A stretch of DNA of 64,000 bases from positions 310,001 to 374,000 of the forward strand of contig WRAP01000001.1 of NCBI GenBank assembly GCA_009780135.1, given 5' to 3'. This stretch comes from Bacillota bacterium (GTDB lineage: Bacteria; Bacillota; Clostridia; Christensenellales; Pumilibacteraceae). This document shows, one piece after another, positions 16,517 to 25,480 of this stretch (position 1 is the first letter of the stretch; every line of letters starts with the position of its first letter). A program made the translations under genes and the position numbers. The notes under the pieces were generated by a model. It worked only from the letters and a program-made list of their open reading frames with translations, was not told where the DNA came from and made no database searches.

Positions 16517-16775
16517 TTATGTAGATTCTAATATTTCTAAGACATATTCTATAGAATAGAACCCAATAATCCCTGAATTCTCTTTAATGAAAAACTCTAA
16601 TTTATTTTTATCATAGAAATGGCCTTGGTTAAACCTATATCCACTTATAACATCTCTTACATATATTTCTTGATTAGAAATATTAATATATAGGACCATC
16701 CAAGAAATCACTATTATTGTGTCCATTTAGCAACTCAATCGTCACACCATTCTCAATCAAACCTCCCGAAAGCAT
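16517..16775 (-). pseudogene. remnant of a small unknown gene, probably frameshifted
   Basis: Reading the minus strand, one frame opens at ATG 16775 (MLSGGLIENGVTIELLNG) and stops soon after DGPIY. A second frame covers 16726-16517 (69 residues) and continues the same style (INISNQEIYVRDVISGY...). Joining them needs one frameshift near 16690, giving a plausible protein of about 85 residues. I cannot identify it. The alternative is two unrelated short frames. The remaining gap to 16952 is AT-rich with no feature I can name. Confidence 0.35.
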
Positions 16776-16952
16776 TTCTTTTTTATCAAAGGAATTGGTC
16801 TATTTATATTGCTGTTAGAGCTTTGTATAATGTTCAATAAAAAAAGCAGAGCCAAATTCATTTTTTATCTTTATTAATAAAACGCTATTTACTATATTTG
16901 ATACCATCATTATTCAATTTTCTCTTTATTTTTTGTGAAACATCTATAATCT

Positions 16953-18479
16953 TTATAAAATCTCTAAGTTCTTTCTATACACCTTTGCAAAATCGGCAGT
17001 CGCGGTTAAGGCATCTTTTATTTCTAAAAAGCGGTCGCAATCGGATTCGGTTTTAAGAATAACGGATTCGCCTAGCACATCACAGCTGATGTTTTTGATG
17101 CAACTGCTCATTGTGCGATCTAGACTTTCTGCTATACGCAAAATTAAACCTAGCTTCATAACAGCCATTAGGTCCTCTTCTTTAAGAATAGATGAAAACT
17201 TATTCCATAATTGCATATCAAATTCACCTGAATGCTTGTGCCCTAGAGCTACAAAAGCGGCAAGAATAATTTCTCGATGAGTAAAGCCATATAGATTAGA
17301 GTTTAGAATATAATAAAACGAATGACTGGCATGATCGTAATACTTTATACGCATGCCGGCATCATGTAGAAGTGCCGCTGCACGCAAAACCTTTACATAT
17401 TGCCTAGGCAGTTTATGTAGCACTCGTAGTTGTTTATAAAGCTGAACCGATAAATACTCCACATGTTTAGCATGAGGAATATTAACTTCAAAATAACGCA
17501 TCATGCCGTTTACAGAATGCCAAGGAATTTCAAGAATCGGTCTTTCATTTGTTGACGGCATAGTGTGATTAAACATAACACCCTCTCTTATGCCTGCACC
17601 CGAAACTGTAACTTTGGTGCCGTTTATTAGTTTAATAACTGCTCTTATAGCCTCGAGTGCCGGCAAGAATATATCTGCACGCTGACTTGATAAGCCTTTT
17701 ATTCTACTGCGTTTTTCCGGTTCTAACCCACGCACCATGTCGTAAATTCTATTGATATTTTCTATGCTAGAAGTATAGTTATGATTCATTGCTAATGGAT
17801 AGCGGTCTAGCTTGCGTGATAGTTTAGCAATGTTTCTAAAGGCTCCGCCAACACCAATAATAGGTAAATCTGGTTCTAAGGTTTCTAACCAATCCACCGT
17901 AGAAAGCTGATCTAAAACATAGGCGGTTATCATTTCGCTTTTAGTTTCGTCATCCTCGATATCTTCAAAAATTTGGCTTAAAGTAGCCGCACCAAAAGGC
18001 AAGTTTGCTCTATTTATAATAGCACGCTTATTGTAGTTTATAAATTGGCAAGTACTTGCACCTAAATCGATAATGATGCCTTTAGGAATATCTAACGAAT
18101 TTGATACACCTTGATAAATAAATTGAGCTTCATCTTCTTCATTAAGGACTCTAAATTTGATACCGCAAACGCTACTAATTTCCTCTAAAAAAGATTTTAG
18201 ATTTTTAGCTTTTCTAACGCTAGATGTAGTAAAAGCATGAATTGTTTCTACTTTGTGTGCATCGCAAAGTCGTTTAAACATTTGTAGCGTTTTAACCGCA
18301 TGAGCAATTCTTGGAGGTTTTAAAAAACCATCTCTATCTAAATCCTGTACTAGGCTAAGAGTTTCTTTAAGTTCGTCAAAAACTATATGATGACTGATTT
18401 CTGGTGATTCTACTAATACATTAGCGATTACAAGCCTAACTGAGCTTGTGCCTAAATCTATAACTGCTATTTTTTCCAC
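16953..18479 (-). CDS. Ppx/GppA-family phosphatase with C-terminal HD domain
   Basis: Members of this family hydrolyse polyphosphate or the 5'-phosphate of pppGpp. The 508-residue protein has an ASKHA ATPase-like N-terminal half starting IAVIDLGTSSVRLVIAN, the LNEEDEAQFIYQG block (family Glu) and VGGAFRNIAKL. The usual DIGGGSTE loop is changed to IDLGASTCQF, losing its Gly pair and Glu. The C-terminal third holds an HD-type domain (LLHDAGMRI, DHASHSFYYI, GHKHS) as in long exopolyphosphatases. The start is GTG 18479 without a Shine-Dalgarno. It lies downstream of mcsB-mcsA after a gap of about 280 bases in which I see no clear feature. Activity may be altered by the changed loop. Confidence 0.85.
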   Translation of the reverse strand: MEKIAVIDLGTSSVRLVIANVLVESPEISHHIVFDELKETLSLVQDLDRDGFLKPPRIAHAVKTLQMFKRLCDAHKVETIHAFTTSSVRKAKNLKSFLEEISSVCGIKFRVLNEEDEAQFIYQGVSNSLDIPKGIIIDLGASTCQFINYNKRAIINRANLPFGAATLSQIFEDIEDDETKSEMITAYVLDQLSTVDWLETLEPDLPIIGVGGAFRNIAKLSRKLDRYPLAMNHNYTSSIENINRIYDMVRGLEPEKRSRIKGLSSQRADIFLPALEAIRAVIKLINGTKVTVSGAGIREGVMFNHTMPSTNERPILEIPWHSVNGMMRYFEVNIPHAKHVEYLSVQLYKQLRVLHKLPRQYVKVLRAAALLHDAGMRIKYYDHASHSFYYILNSNLYGFTHREIILAAFVALGHKHSGEFDMQLWNKFSSILKEEDLMAVMKLGLILRIAESLDRTMSSCIKNISCDVLGESVILKTESDCDRFLEIKDALTATADFAKVYRKNLEIL

Positions 18480-18763
18480 TTAATTTGTTTTATTTAGACT
18501 TTTTTTAATTGTTTTTTATGTCTATTTTTCAAAAAGTCCATTTTCTCCTTTTAATTTGTAAAGTATAGCAAATTTTTCTGATGTCTACAAGCGTTTTTCG
18601 CTATTAAACCCCAAAAAGTAAATTTTTTTGTAGGATAATTTATAAAGCAGCTTATTATTGTTAAACTTTACTGAGAATAGCAAATAAAATCCTAAATTAG
18701 TACTAGTTTAAAAATATAAAATAATGATTTAATAATGAAGGATAAATAGCACAATAGGGTTGC

Positions 18764-19780
18764 TCACACCCCGTTTATCTGTATGATACTATTTAATACA
18801 TCCGAAACATATTTAGCTCTAAAAATATCTCGATCTTGTTGTGAAAGTTTTTTTTTGCAAATACTTTGCAGAGAGGCAGGTTGAGCTTCTATAAAAAGCT
18901 TTTCGAATTTATTACTATCAAGAATATCAAAAAAGCCATAATAAGCCCCTAATTTTACAAGTGCCATTGTTGTATTAAATTCGGCACTCTCAATTTTATG
19001 AGCATATAAAAGCGTGCCTAACGCTCTACGAATTTTATCTTTTAGCGTAGCACCACCCTCGTTTAAAAGCACTTCTCTAGCCTGTTTTTCGGCTTCTACA
19101 ATTTTTAATACGCTACTGATTACCGCCTCTAAAATTGCTTCTTCGCTAAGTCCTAGTGTGCGTTGATTTGATAATTGATACAAATACCCACTAGAATCGC
19201 TACCCTCGCCATATACTCCACGAATAGCCATATTTAGCCGAGACATAGCTTGCACACATTCTTCCAGACTGTTATATATAGAAAGACCTGGCAAAAACAT
19301 CATTGCCGAAACTCGTAAACCTGTTCCCAAATTAGTGGGACAAGCTGTAAGGTAACCTAATTTTTCGCTAAAAGATAGCGGTATGTTTTTTGCAATAATA
19401 TTATCAATTTTATCCGTAGCAATAAAGCTCTTATTTAAATTGAATCCCGGTTCAATGCTTTGGATTCTAATATGATCTTCTTCGCCAATCATTATTGATA
19501 CGGTTTCGCTTTCATTTAATATAACACTAGCCAGTGGTGCTTTAGATAATAAATCCTCCGATATTAGTCGTTTTTCTTTTAGAACCGTGCCGTCTAATGA
19601 TTCGGGGCTACTTGGTTTATATAGACCAAAACCAGTTCTTTCACCCCCTATATTTCGATAAACATCTAATGCAATATTATCCGAATGCAGTTTATTAAAC
19701 TTCATTCCAAACGGCAAATTTTTAATATTTCTAGCTAATCGCACCCTACTAGAAACTACAATATCTCTGTTTACTGTCAT
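18764..19780 (-). CDS. mcsB: protein arginine kinase McsB
   Basis: McsB phosphorylates arginines on proteins, marking them for ClpC-ClpP degradation in Gram-positive bacteria. The 338-residue product shows the guanidino-kinase signature CPTNLGTGLRVSAMMFLPG (catalytic Cys in TACPTN), the ATP-binding start VVSSRVRLARN and the loop GEGSDSSGYLYQLSNQ. Its start overlaps the mcsA stop by 4 bases (ATGA), so the two are translationally coupled. The usual neighbours ctsR (repressor, upstream) and clpC (downstream) are missing here. Confidence 0.95.
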   Translation of the reverse strand: MTVNRDIVVSSRVRLARNIKNLPFGMKFNKLHSDNIALDVYRNIGGERTGFGLYKPSSPESLDGTVLKEKRLISEDLLSKAPLASVILNESETVSIMIGEEDHIRIQSIEPGFNLNKSFIATDKIDNIIAKNIPLSFSEKLGYLTACPTNLGTGLRVSAMMFLPGLSIYNSLEECVQAMSRLNMAIRGVYGEGSDSSGYLYQLSNQRTLGLSEEAILEAVISSVLKIVEAEKQAREVLLNEGGATLKDKIRRALGTLLYAHKIESAEFNTTMALVKLGAYYGFFDILDSNKFEKLFIEAQPASLQSICKKKLSQQDRDIFRAKYVSDVLNSIIQINGV

Positions 19781-20280
19781 TCTGTTTTCAACCCTCTTTC
19801 TAACTCTACAATTTTTGATTTTATTATACTAGCTTCGTCAAAATTCTCATCATCTACAGCTTTGATCAACTCTTTTTTTAATCTCGATATTTCTAAATTA
19901 GCAGCAGAGTTTATTTGCTGACCATTAGGCGATTTGCCCCTATGAATTGTAGAATTTTGCACCCTAAGTATCATAGGCATTAGATTTTCGCTAAATGCTT
20001 CGTAACAATTCGGACAACCTAAAGTACCGCTTTTTTCTACTTCTAAAATAGTTCTAGTGCAGTTAGAGCATTTTTTGATTTCCTTTCTTATTGCTGGCTC
20101 TAATGGACTAGAAAAATTAGTAAAATCAGCAAAGATATCATAAAAAGAACCCATTTGTGTTCCAAATGGAAAAACCTTCGCCTGACAACTTGCACACAAG
20201 TTTCGCTCTTTCATAATACCGTTTATACTTTTAGCTGAATGAAACGATGCTTTTTCGTTTTTACAATTATCACATAACAT
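19777..20280 (-). CDS. mcsA: McsA, activator of McsB (zinc-finger and UVR motif)
   Basis: McsA binds and activates McsB and is regulated by metals and oxidation. The 167-residue form starting at ATG 20280 (MLCDNCKNEKASF) matches the family start; an earlier TTG at 20313 adds 11 residues but lacks a ribosome site. Two zinc-ribbon pairs are seen early (CDNC and CASC) and two more mid-protein (CSNC and CPNC). The C-terminus holds a UVR-like helix (LKKELIKAVDDENFDEASIIKSKI). It lies upstream of mcsB, about 70 bases after miaB. Confidence 0.92.
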   Translation of the reverse strand: MLCDNCKNEKASFHSAKSINGIMKERNLCASCQAKVFPFGTQMGSFYDIFADFTNFSSPLEPAIRKEIKKCSNCTRTILEVEKSGTLGCPNCYEAFSENLMPMILRVQNSTIHRGKSPNGQQINSAANLEISRLKKELIKAVDDENFDEASIIKSKIVELERGLKTE

Positions 20281-20351
20281 AGTTTTCTTGTCACTACAAT
20301 TTACAAAGAGCAAACTACAAGTTTTCGTTAGTTACAGCGTGTAGTTAAAAA

Positions 20352-21734
20352 TTAAATTATCTCTCCATATAAATTAGTATTTCTAGTACTGGTTACTTTA
20401 ACCTTTATAAATTCGCCGAGGTGTTTTTCTAGGTCAGATTTTTGCAATTTCTTATCTTCATTTTCAGGCTTAAGTGGTATCCAAATTATTTTGCCTGAGG
20501 CCGTTTTGCCACGAAGTCGAGATTTTATTTCATCGTATTCATCTACTAAAACCTCGTATGTTTTGCCGATGTTTTCCTTTGCTAGCTCTAAGGCGATTTT
20601 TTTCTGCAAGGCTTCTAAGCGGTTAAATCTATCTTGTGAAACATTTTTTTCTATCTGACCGTCCATCTCAGATGCTTTTGTACCATCTCTAGGTGAAAAT
20701 ACAAACATAAATAGATTATGAAACTTTACTTTTTCGATTAAATCTAGCGTATCTAAAAAATCTTCTTCAGTCTCGCACGGAAAACCCACCATAACATCAC
20801 TAGAGAAGCCTGCACTAGGGATTGCTTTTTTAATTTTTTCGATGGTAGCTAAATAATGCTCTTTTGTATATTTGCGATTCATTAACTCTAGCACTCTGCT
20901 ACTACCAGATTGCACAGGAAGATGAAAAAACTCAGGGATATTATCGTGCTTTGCAATCACACTGATAACCTCATCGCTTAAATCTTTAGGATGACTTGTC
21001 ATAAATCGCAGCCTAAATTTATGCGGTAAAACAGCAAGAGTTTCTAACAAATTTGCAAAATTAACCTTTTTTTCTTCTTTATCAATCGCATTATAGGAAT
21101 TTACATTTTGTCCAAGCAAAGTAATTTCTTTATAGCCCATCACCAATAACTTTTTAACCTCATCTATTATCAATTCTGGCTCTCTACTTCTCTCTTTACC
21201 ACGCACAAACGGCACTATGCAGTAGGTACAATAATTATCACAACCATACATAATATTTACCCACGCATTAACCCCTGTCACTCTTTTAGTAGGCAATCCT
21301 TCAATAACTTCCTTTGCCTTATCTCCACTATTATCAAAAATCTCTATTATTCTTTTGTCCTCTAAGGCACTACTTAAATAATCAGTAAACTTATATAAAT
21401 TATGAGTACCAAAAATAATATTTATAAATGGAAATTTTTTAGATAATTCTTTTGCTGAATCTCCCGCCTGAGTCATACAGCCAAACACACACACAATGAG
21501 TTTGGGATTTTTCTCTTTTATTGTCTTGATATAACCTAAATTACCTATTGCTCTATTGTCGGCATTTTTTCGAATTGTGCAGGTGTTTATCAGAATTATA
21601 TCAGCTTCGGATTGCTCATTGGTTTCAATAACTCCAAGAGCCTCAAGCATACCTGCCAGCTTTTCACTTTCATGCAGATTCATTTGACATCCGTAGGTTA
21701 TTATGTGATACTTTTGCAAAGAAATTTGGTTCAT
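20352..21734 (-). CDS. miaB: tRNA-2-methylthio-N6-dimethylallyladenosine synthase
   Basis: MiaB is a radical-SAM methylthiotransferase that adds a methylthio group to isopentenyl-A37 of tRNAs. The 460-residue protein has the N-terminal UPF0004 domain with three cluster cysteines (YGCQMN, INTCTIR, FGCMTQ), the radical-SAM motif CDNYCTYC near residue 160 and a C-terminal TRAM domain. GCQMNLHES distinguishes MiaB from RimO and MtaB. The start ATG is 21734-21732, overlapping the ATG of the divergent gene in the sequence CATG. Its promoter lies within that gene, leaving a leader of only about 4-5 bases. Confidence 0.95.
   Translation of the reverse strand: MNQISLQKYHIITYGCQMNLHESEKLAGMLEALGVIETNEQSEADIILINTCTIRKNADNRAIGNLGYIKTIKEKNPKLIVCVFGCMTQAGDSAKELSKKFPFINIIFGTHNLYKFTDYLSSALEDKRIIEIFDNSGDKAKEVIEGLPTKRVTGVNAWVNIMYGCDNYCTYCIVPFVRGKERSREPELIIDEVKKLLVMGYKEITLLGQNVNSYNAIDKEEKKVNFANLLETLAVLPHKFRLRFMTSHPKDLSDEVISVIAKHDNIPEFFHLPVQSGSSRVLELMNRKYTKEHYLATIEKIKKAIPSAGFSSDVMVGFPCETEEDFLDTLDLIEKVKFHNLFMFVFSPRDGTKASEMDGQIEKNVSQDRFNRLEALQKKIALELAKENIGKTYEVLVDEYDEIKSRLRGKTASGKIIWIPLKPENEDKKLQKSDLEKHLGEFIKVKVTSTRNTNLYGEII
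21684..21712 (+). promoter_or_regulatory. promoter of the penicillin-binding protein gene, inside miaB
   Basis: TTGACA (21684-21689), 17 bases, then GATACT (21707-21712) with an upstream TG. The expected leader is about 15 bases and has no Shine-Dalgarno. It lies within the first codons of the opposite-strand miaB. Confidence 0.65.
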
Positions 21735-23763
21735 GGTTAAAAACTATTATATACCATATACTAAATATGTGCAAAAGAAAAATCTAAATGAAAAAGCAAA
21801 AAAGCGAAACATCAGCAAAAAAATTATAGCAACAACGGCTATAGTTTTAGTTACTATATCTATCGTCGCATGTATTATGTTAGGTATTCTGCTTGAGCCT
21901 GCTGTAAAAATTATAGGCTTTGAGCAATATAATAGTGCAAAAATGGTGTCTAGCGAAAAAACTGTGGTAATACTAGATAGCGAATATAATGATATTAGCG
22001 GAAAGTTATTCTGCGAAAACAAAATTTTTATTTCAATTGTAGATATTCCACAACACACTAAGGATGCTTTTATTTCGATTGAAGATAAAAGATTCTATGA
22101 GCATAAAGGAGTTGACTACAGAAGGATTTTTGGAGCGATAAGACGCAACGCTAAAGCAGGTGAGATTAAAGAGGGTGCTTCTACTATAACACAACAGTTA
22201 GTCAAAAACACTCATCTTGATGGTAAAAAAACATATACACGCAAAATAAAAGAAGTTAGAATTGCCCGAAGTGTAGAGCGAAAACTAACAAAGGATGAAA
22301 TTCTAGAAAGTTATCTTAATGTTATTTATTTTGGTAACGGCTATTATGGAATTGAATCGGCTAGCAGAGGATACTTTGGGATTGAAGCTAGTAAATTATC
22401 ACTTAGTCAAAGTGCAATGCTAGCTGGCTTAATAAATAGCCCAAGTAAATATAATCCAATAATAAATTATGATAGTGCTGTAACCCGAAAAGATTTAGTT
22501 TTGAGCTTAATGCTAAAATACGGTAAGATAACTGAAATTGAATATAACGATGCTATAAGCAAAAAAATATTAATTCTATCGCATAGATTATGTAAGAAGC
22601 ACTATTTTAGCGCCGTTTTATCTGAAACGGCGTTTGTTTTAGGTTGCAAAGAGAAAGATTTATATAACCAAAAGCTTACTATTATAACTCATTTTGATGA
22701 CAGGATACAAAAAAAAATTGATAAAGCTTTAGAGAATAGTAAAATTGATAATTCTATTATGCTATCTCAGGTTTTAGTGCTTTGCAATCACTCGGGGCAA
22801 ATTTTAGCTCTTAATGGAAATTCCAATATTAAACTGCATAATATGAAGCGTCAGCCCGGTTCTGTACTAAAGCCTATAATATGCTATGCTCCGGCTTTAG
22901 AATACGGTTATGCTCTACCCTACACACCAATCAAGGACGAAAAGGTGGATTTTGGTGGATATAACCCATCCAACTATAAAAATGAATATTTGGGCTGGGT
23001 AACTTTAGATGAAAGTTTAGCTTATTCATCCAATATAGTTGCAGTAAGATTATTAGAAATCGTTGGCATAGAACAAGCTAAGGAGTTTGCTAAAAAATGT
23101 GGAATAAGCTTTAGCAAATACGACAATTCTTTACCTCTCGCACTTGGAGCTATGGAAAATGGAATAACACTTAAGCAACTCGCAAATTGCTATCAAGCCT
23201 TTGCAAATGATGGAAAAATCATACAAGCCAAATATGTAAAAAGCATTTTAGATAAAGATGGCAATGAAATTTATCGTCAAAAAGAGTATGAAACACCGGT
23301 TATGTCTGACATAACAAGCTATTATATTAATGTTATGCTAGGCAATTGTGCTAAAAACGGCACAGCAAAATTGCTTAATAGACATAATATTGAGAATGTT
23401 TGTGCTAAAACTGGTACAGTTGGCAATATAAACGGCAATACGGATGCTTACTCTATTGCTTACACTCCAGATTATACCGTAGCGGTTTGGGTAGGCAGTA
23501 AGGACAAACATTCACCTATTTCTGTAACTGGCGGAGGCATACCAACAAGTATAGCTGGTCAAATTTTAGAGAACCTAGGTGGAAACAAACATTTAACAAA
23601 ATCATTCCCTATTCCTTTTAACTTAAAAGAAGTTGATATAAACTTACAAGAGTATTATAATCATCACCGACTAGTAAAGGCTGATAGTAGTTTGCCATTA
23701 AGACATAAAAAAACGATATTAGTACCAAAAAATCACAAAATATATAACTCATCATTTGCATAG
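21733..23763 (+). CDS. class A penicillin-binding protein (PBP1A type)
   Basis: This bifunctional enzyme polymerises glycan strands (transglycosylase, GT51) and cross-links them (transpeptidase) outside the membrane. The 676-residue protein has a basic cytosolic tail, one membrane span (about 33-56), a GT51 domain (EDKRFYEHKGVD with catalytic Glu, EGASTITQQLVKN, ERKLTKDEILESYLN) and a transpeptidase domain with serine motif SVLK in QPGSVLKP, then SSN and KTGT. It is short, lacking long C-terminal extensions. The ATG overlaps the start of the opposite gene miaB, with no ribosome site; a GTG at codon 13 is an alternative start. It is followed 10 bases later by a VTT-family gene, probably in one operon. 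Confidence 0.92.
   Translation: MVKNYYIPYTKYVQKKNLNEKAKKRNISKKIIATTAIVLVTISIVACIMLGILLEPAVKIIGFEQYNSAKMVSSEKTVVILDSEYNDISGKLFCENKIFISIVDIPQHTKDAFISIEDKRFYEHKGVDYRRIFGAIRRNAKAGEIKEGASTITQQLVKNTHLDGKKTYTRKIKEVRIARSVERKLTKDEILESYLNVIYFGNGYYGIESASRGYFGIEASKLSLSQSAMLAGLINSPSKYNPIINYDSAVTRKDLVLSLMLKYGKITEIEYNDAISKKILILSHRLCKKHYFSAVLSETAFVLGCKEKDLYNQKLTIITHFDDRIQKKIDKALENSKIDNSIMLSQVLVLCNHSGQILALNGNSNIKLHNMKRQPGSVLKPIICYAPALEYGYALPYTPIKDEKVDFGGYNPSNYKNEYLGWVTLDESLAYSSNIVAVRLLEIVGIEQAKEFAKKCGISFSKYDNSLPLALGAMENGITLKQLANCYQAFANDGKIIQAKYVKSILDKDGNEIYRQKEYETPVMSDITSYYINVMLGNCAKNGTAKLLNRHNIENVCAKTGTVGNINGNTDAYSIAYTPDYTVAVWVGSKDKHSPISVTGGGIPTSIAGQILENLGGNKHLTKSFPIPFNLKEVDINLQEYYNHHRLVKADSSLPLRHKKTILVPKNHKIYNSSFA
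21746..21774 (-). promoter_or_regulatory. promoter of miaB, inside the penicillin-binding protein gene
   Basis: On the minus strand, TTGCAC (21774-21769), a 17-base spacer and a perfect TATAAT (21751-21746). The start codon lies 11 bases further on, so the leader would be only about 4-5 bases. Confidence 0.7.
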
Positions 23764-23773
23764 AATAAAGTAA

Positions 23774-24730
23774 ATGGCGTATAAAGATGAAAAAAATATT
23801 GAGAAGCATTTTGCGTTAGAAGTTGAACCAGAGAAACTAACCGAGCAACAACAAGTGCAAAAAACTTTAATAAACGCAAAAAAAGCTGATACGCTGAAAT
23901 TTGTATCGGCTGTTTTAACTTTTTCCATGATTTGCTTTTGCGTTATTTTTCTTATACAATCATCTATTTATGTATTATTAGGTTTTTTGTTATCCTTTAT
24001 GATCTTAGGACTAGGGTGTGCTTTTATAAATAATAAAAAGCAAGAAGCACTATTTAAGCTGTTTTTTGTATTACTTATCAGCTTATCGGTGATTTTTATA
24101 TTATTTATTATCCTTAATAAAACTGGTGTATTAAATCAATTAAGTGATGTAACAACTGTTGCAGCATTTATAAAAGGCTTTGGTTTTTGGGGCGTTGCCG
24201 TATTTATATTCTTTGTTATCTTAAACACAGTATTCTTACCTATTCCTATGGCTGTCCCTGCTGTTGTAGGCACAATTATTTATGGTCCACTACTATCGTT
24301 TATATATATGAGCATCGGCACAGTAATTGGATCTATAATAGTTTTCAGCTTAGGTAAAATTTTTGGACAAAGAATTGCAATTTGGATGGTTGGAGAAGAA
24401 AAAACAGAAAAATACGCTACATTTTTAGATAAAAAAGGACGTTTGGCGTTTATATTTATGATGATTTTTCCATTTTTTCCTGACGATATTTTATGTCTTA
24501 TAGCAGGACTTTCTAAAATGAGCTATAAGTTTTTTATTTTTGTAATCTGTCCCGTTAGACTTATCGCTCTTGCTTTTACTTGCTTTTTTGTAGACGGTTC
24601 AATTATACCATTTAGTGGTTGGGGTATCCCCGTTTGGATAACAATCGGTGTAGTATTTATAGGAGCATTTATAATTATTGCAATAATAAAAAGAAAAATG
24701 TTTGGAACGCGGATTAATATTAATGGATAG
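23774..24730 (+). CDS. VTT/DedA-like (TVP38/TMEM64) membrane protein
   Basis: VTT-domain proteins include lipid scramblase and DedA-type membrane proteins; the precise substrate of bacterial TVP38-type members is mostly unknown. The 318-residue protein has a charged N-terminus of about 40 residues, two or more hydrophobic pairs (about 42-85, 95-115) and a C-terminal VTT domain with FLPIPMAVPAVVG, IGSIIVFSLGKIFGQR and FPFFPDDILCLIAGLSKM, all characteristic. It begins 10 bases after the penicillin-binding protein gene without a clear ribosome site. A role in lipid or undecaprenyl-phosphate handling linked to wall synthesis is inference. Confidence 0.85.
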   Translation: MAYKDEKNIEKHFALEVEPEKLTEQQQVQKTLINAKKADTLKFVSAVLTFSMICFCVIFLIQSSIYVLLGFLLSFMILGLGCAFINNKKQEALFKLFFVLLISLSVIFILFIILNKTGVLNQLSDVTTVAAFIKGFGFWGVAVFIFFVILNTVFLPIPMAVPAVVGTIIYGPLLSFIYMSIGTVIGSIIVFSLGKIFGQRIAIWMVGEEKTEKYATFLDKKGRLAFIFMMIFPFFPDDILCLIAGLSKMSYKFFIFVICPVRLIALAFTCFFVDGSIIPFSGWGIPVWITIGVVFIGAFIIIAIIKRKMFGTRINING

Positions 24731-24842
24731 TCCGCTTATCATGTATAAACAACTATAATGAACCTTGAACAGATATTCATAAAATAGCTATTTAATAATT
24801 ACTTTACAGATATGTAGATAAAAATCTAACCTTCTTTTTTAT

Positions 24843-25460
24843 TTATCCTTCACTATCTTCTTGCTCTGGAATTTCAAATTCATTATAAAGACTCGTGTCC
24901 TCCGGCTGAATATCTCCTTGGCGTTTTTCTGCTAAGACTTTTATGCTTTCAAGCAATTGGTCATAGTTCGGAAGTTCGTCTAAACTTTTTACTTGGAAAC
25001 GCTTTAAAAATGCTTCAGTTGTGCCAAAAAGGATAGGTTTTCCTATAACTTCTTTACGCCCAACGGCTTCTATAAGACCATGTTTTAACAGCACTTGAAT
25101 CGCATAATCACAATTTACTCCACGAATCACCTCAATCTCCAACCTTGTAACAGGTTGTTGATATGCTATAATTGCAACAGTTTCTAATGCCGAATTAGTA
25201 AGCTCTTTTTCGCGAATTGGATTAAGCATTGTTGCTACCGCTTCGGCATAATCTGGGTTTGTGGCTAGCTGCACTTTTTTATTAAATTCTATAAGCCTAA
25301 TACCGCAAGTGTCGCAGTATTTTTTTTCTAATGCCGAAATAGCTTTTTTAACCTCGGACTTTTGCATTCCTAAAGCATCAGCAAGAGCCGAAATTTCAAG
25401 AGGATTTCCACTAGCGAATAATATCGCCTCTAATGTGTTTTCTAATTTTTCTATGTTCAT
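24843..25460 (-). CDS. scpB: segregation and condensation protein B
   Basis: ScpB forms winged-helix dimers that join ScpA and SMC in the condensin complex that organises and segregates chromosomes. The 205-residue sequence has the start LENTLEAILFASGNPLEIS and the family block NSALETVAIIAYQQPVTRLEIEVIRG, followed by VLLKHGLIE and FGTTEAFLKRF. The tail is acidic. Usually scpA lies directly upstream; here the neighbour is a substrate-binding protein gene 20 bases upstream, and scpA is not in the window. There is no Shine-Dalgarno. Confidence 0.94.
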   Translation of the reverse strand: MNIEKLENTLEAILFASGNPLEISALADALGMQKSEVKKAISALEKKYCDTCGIRLIEFNKKVQLATNPDYAEAVATMLNPIREKELTNSALETVAIIAYQQPVTRLEIEVIRGVNCDYAIQVLLKHGLIEAVGRKEVIGKPILFGTTEAFLKRFQVKSLDELPNYDQLLESIKVLAEKRQGDIQPEDTSLYNEFEIPEQEDSEG

Positions 25461-25480
25461 AATGTTTTATGGATAGAGAT

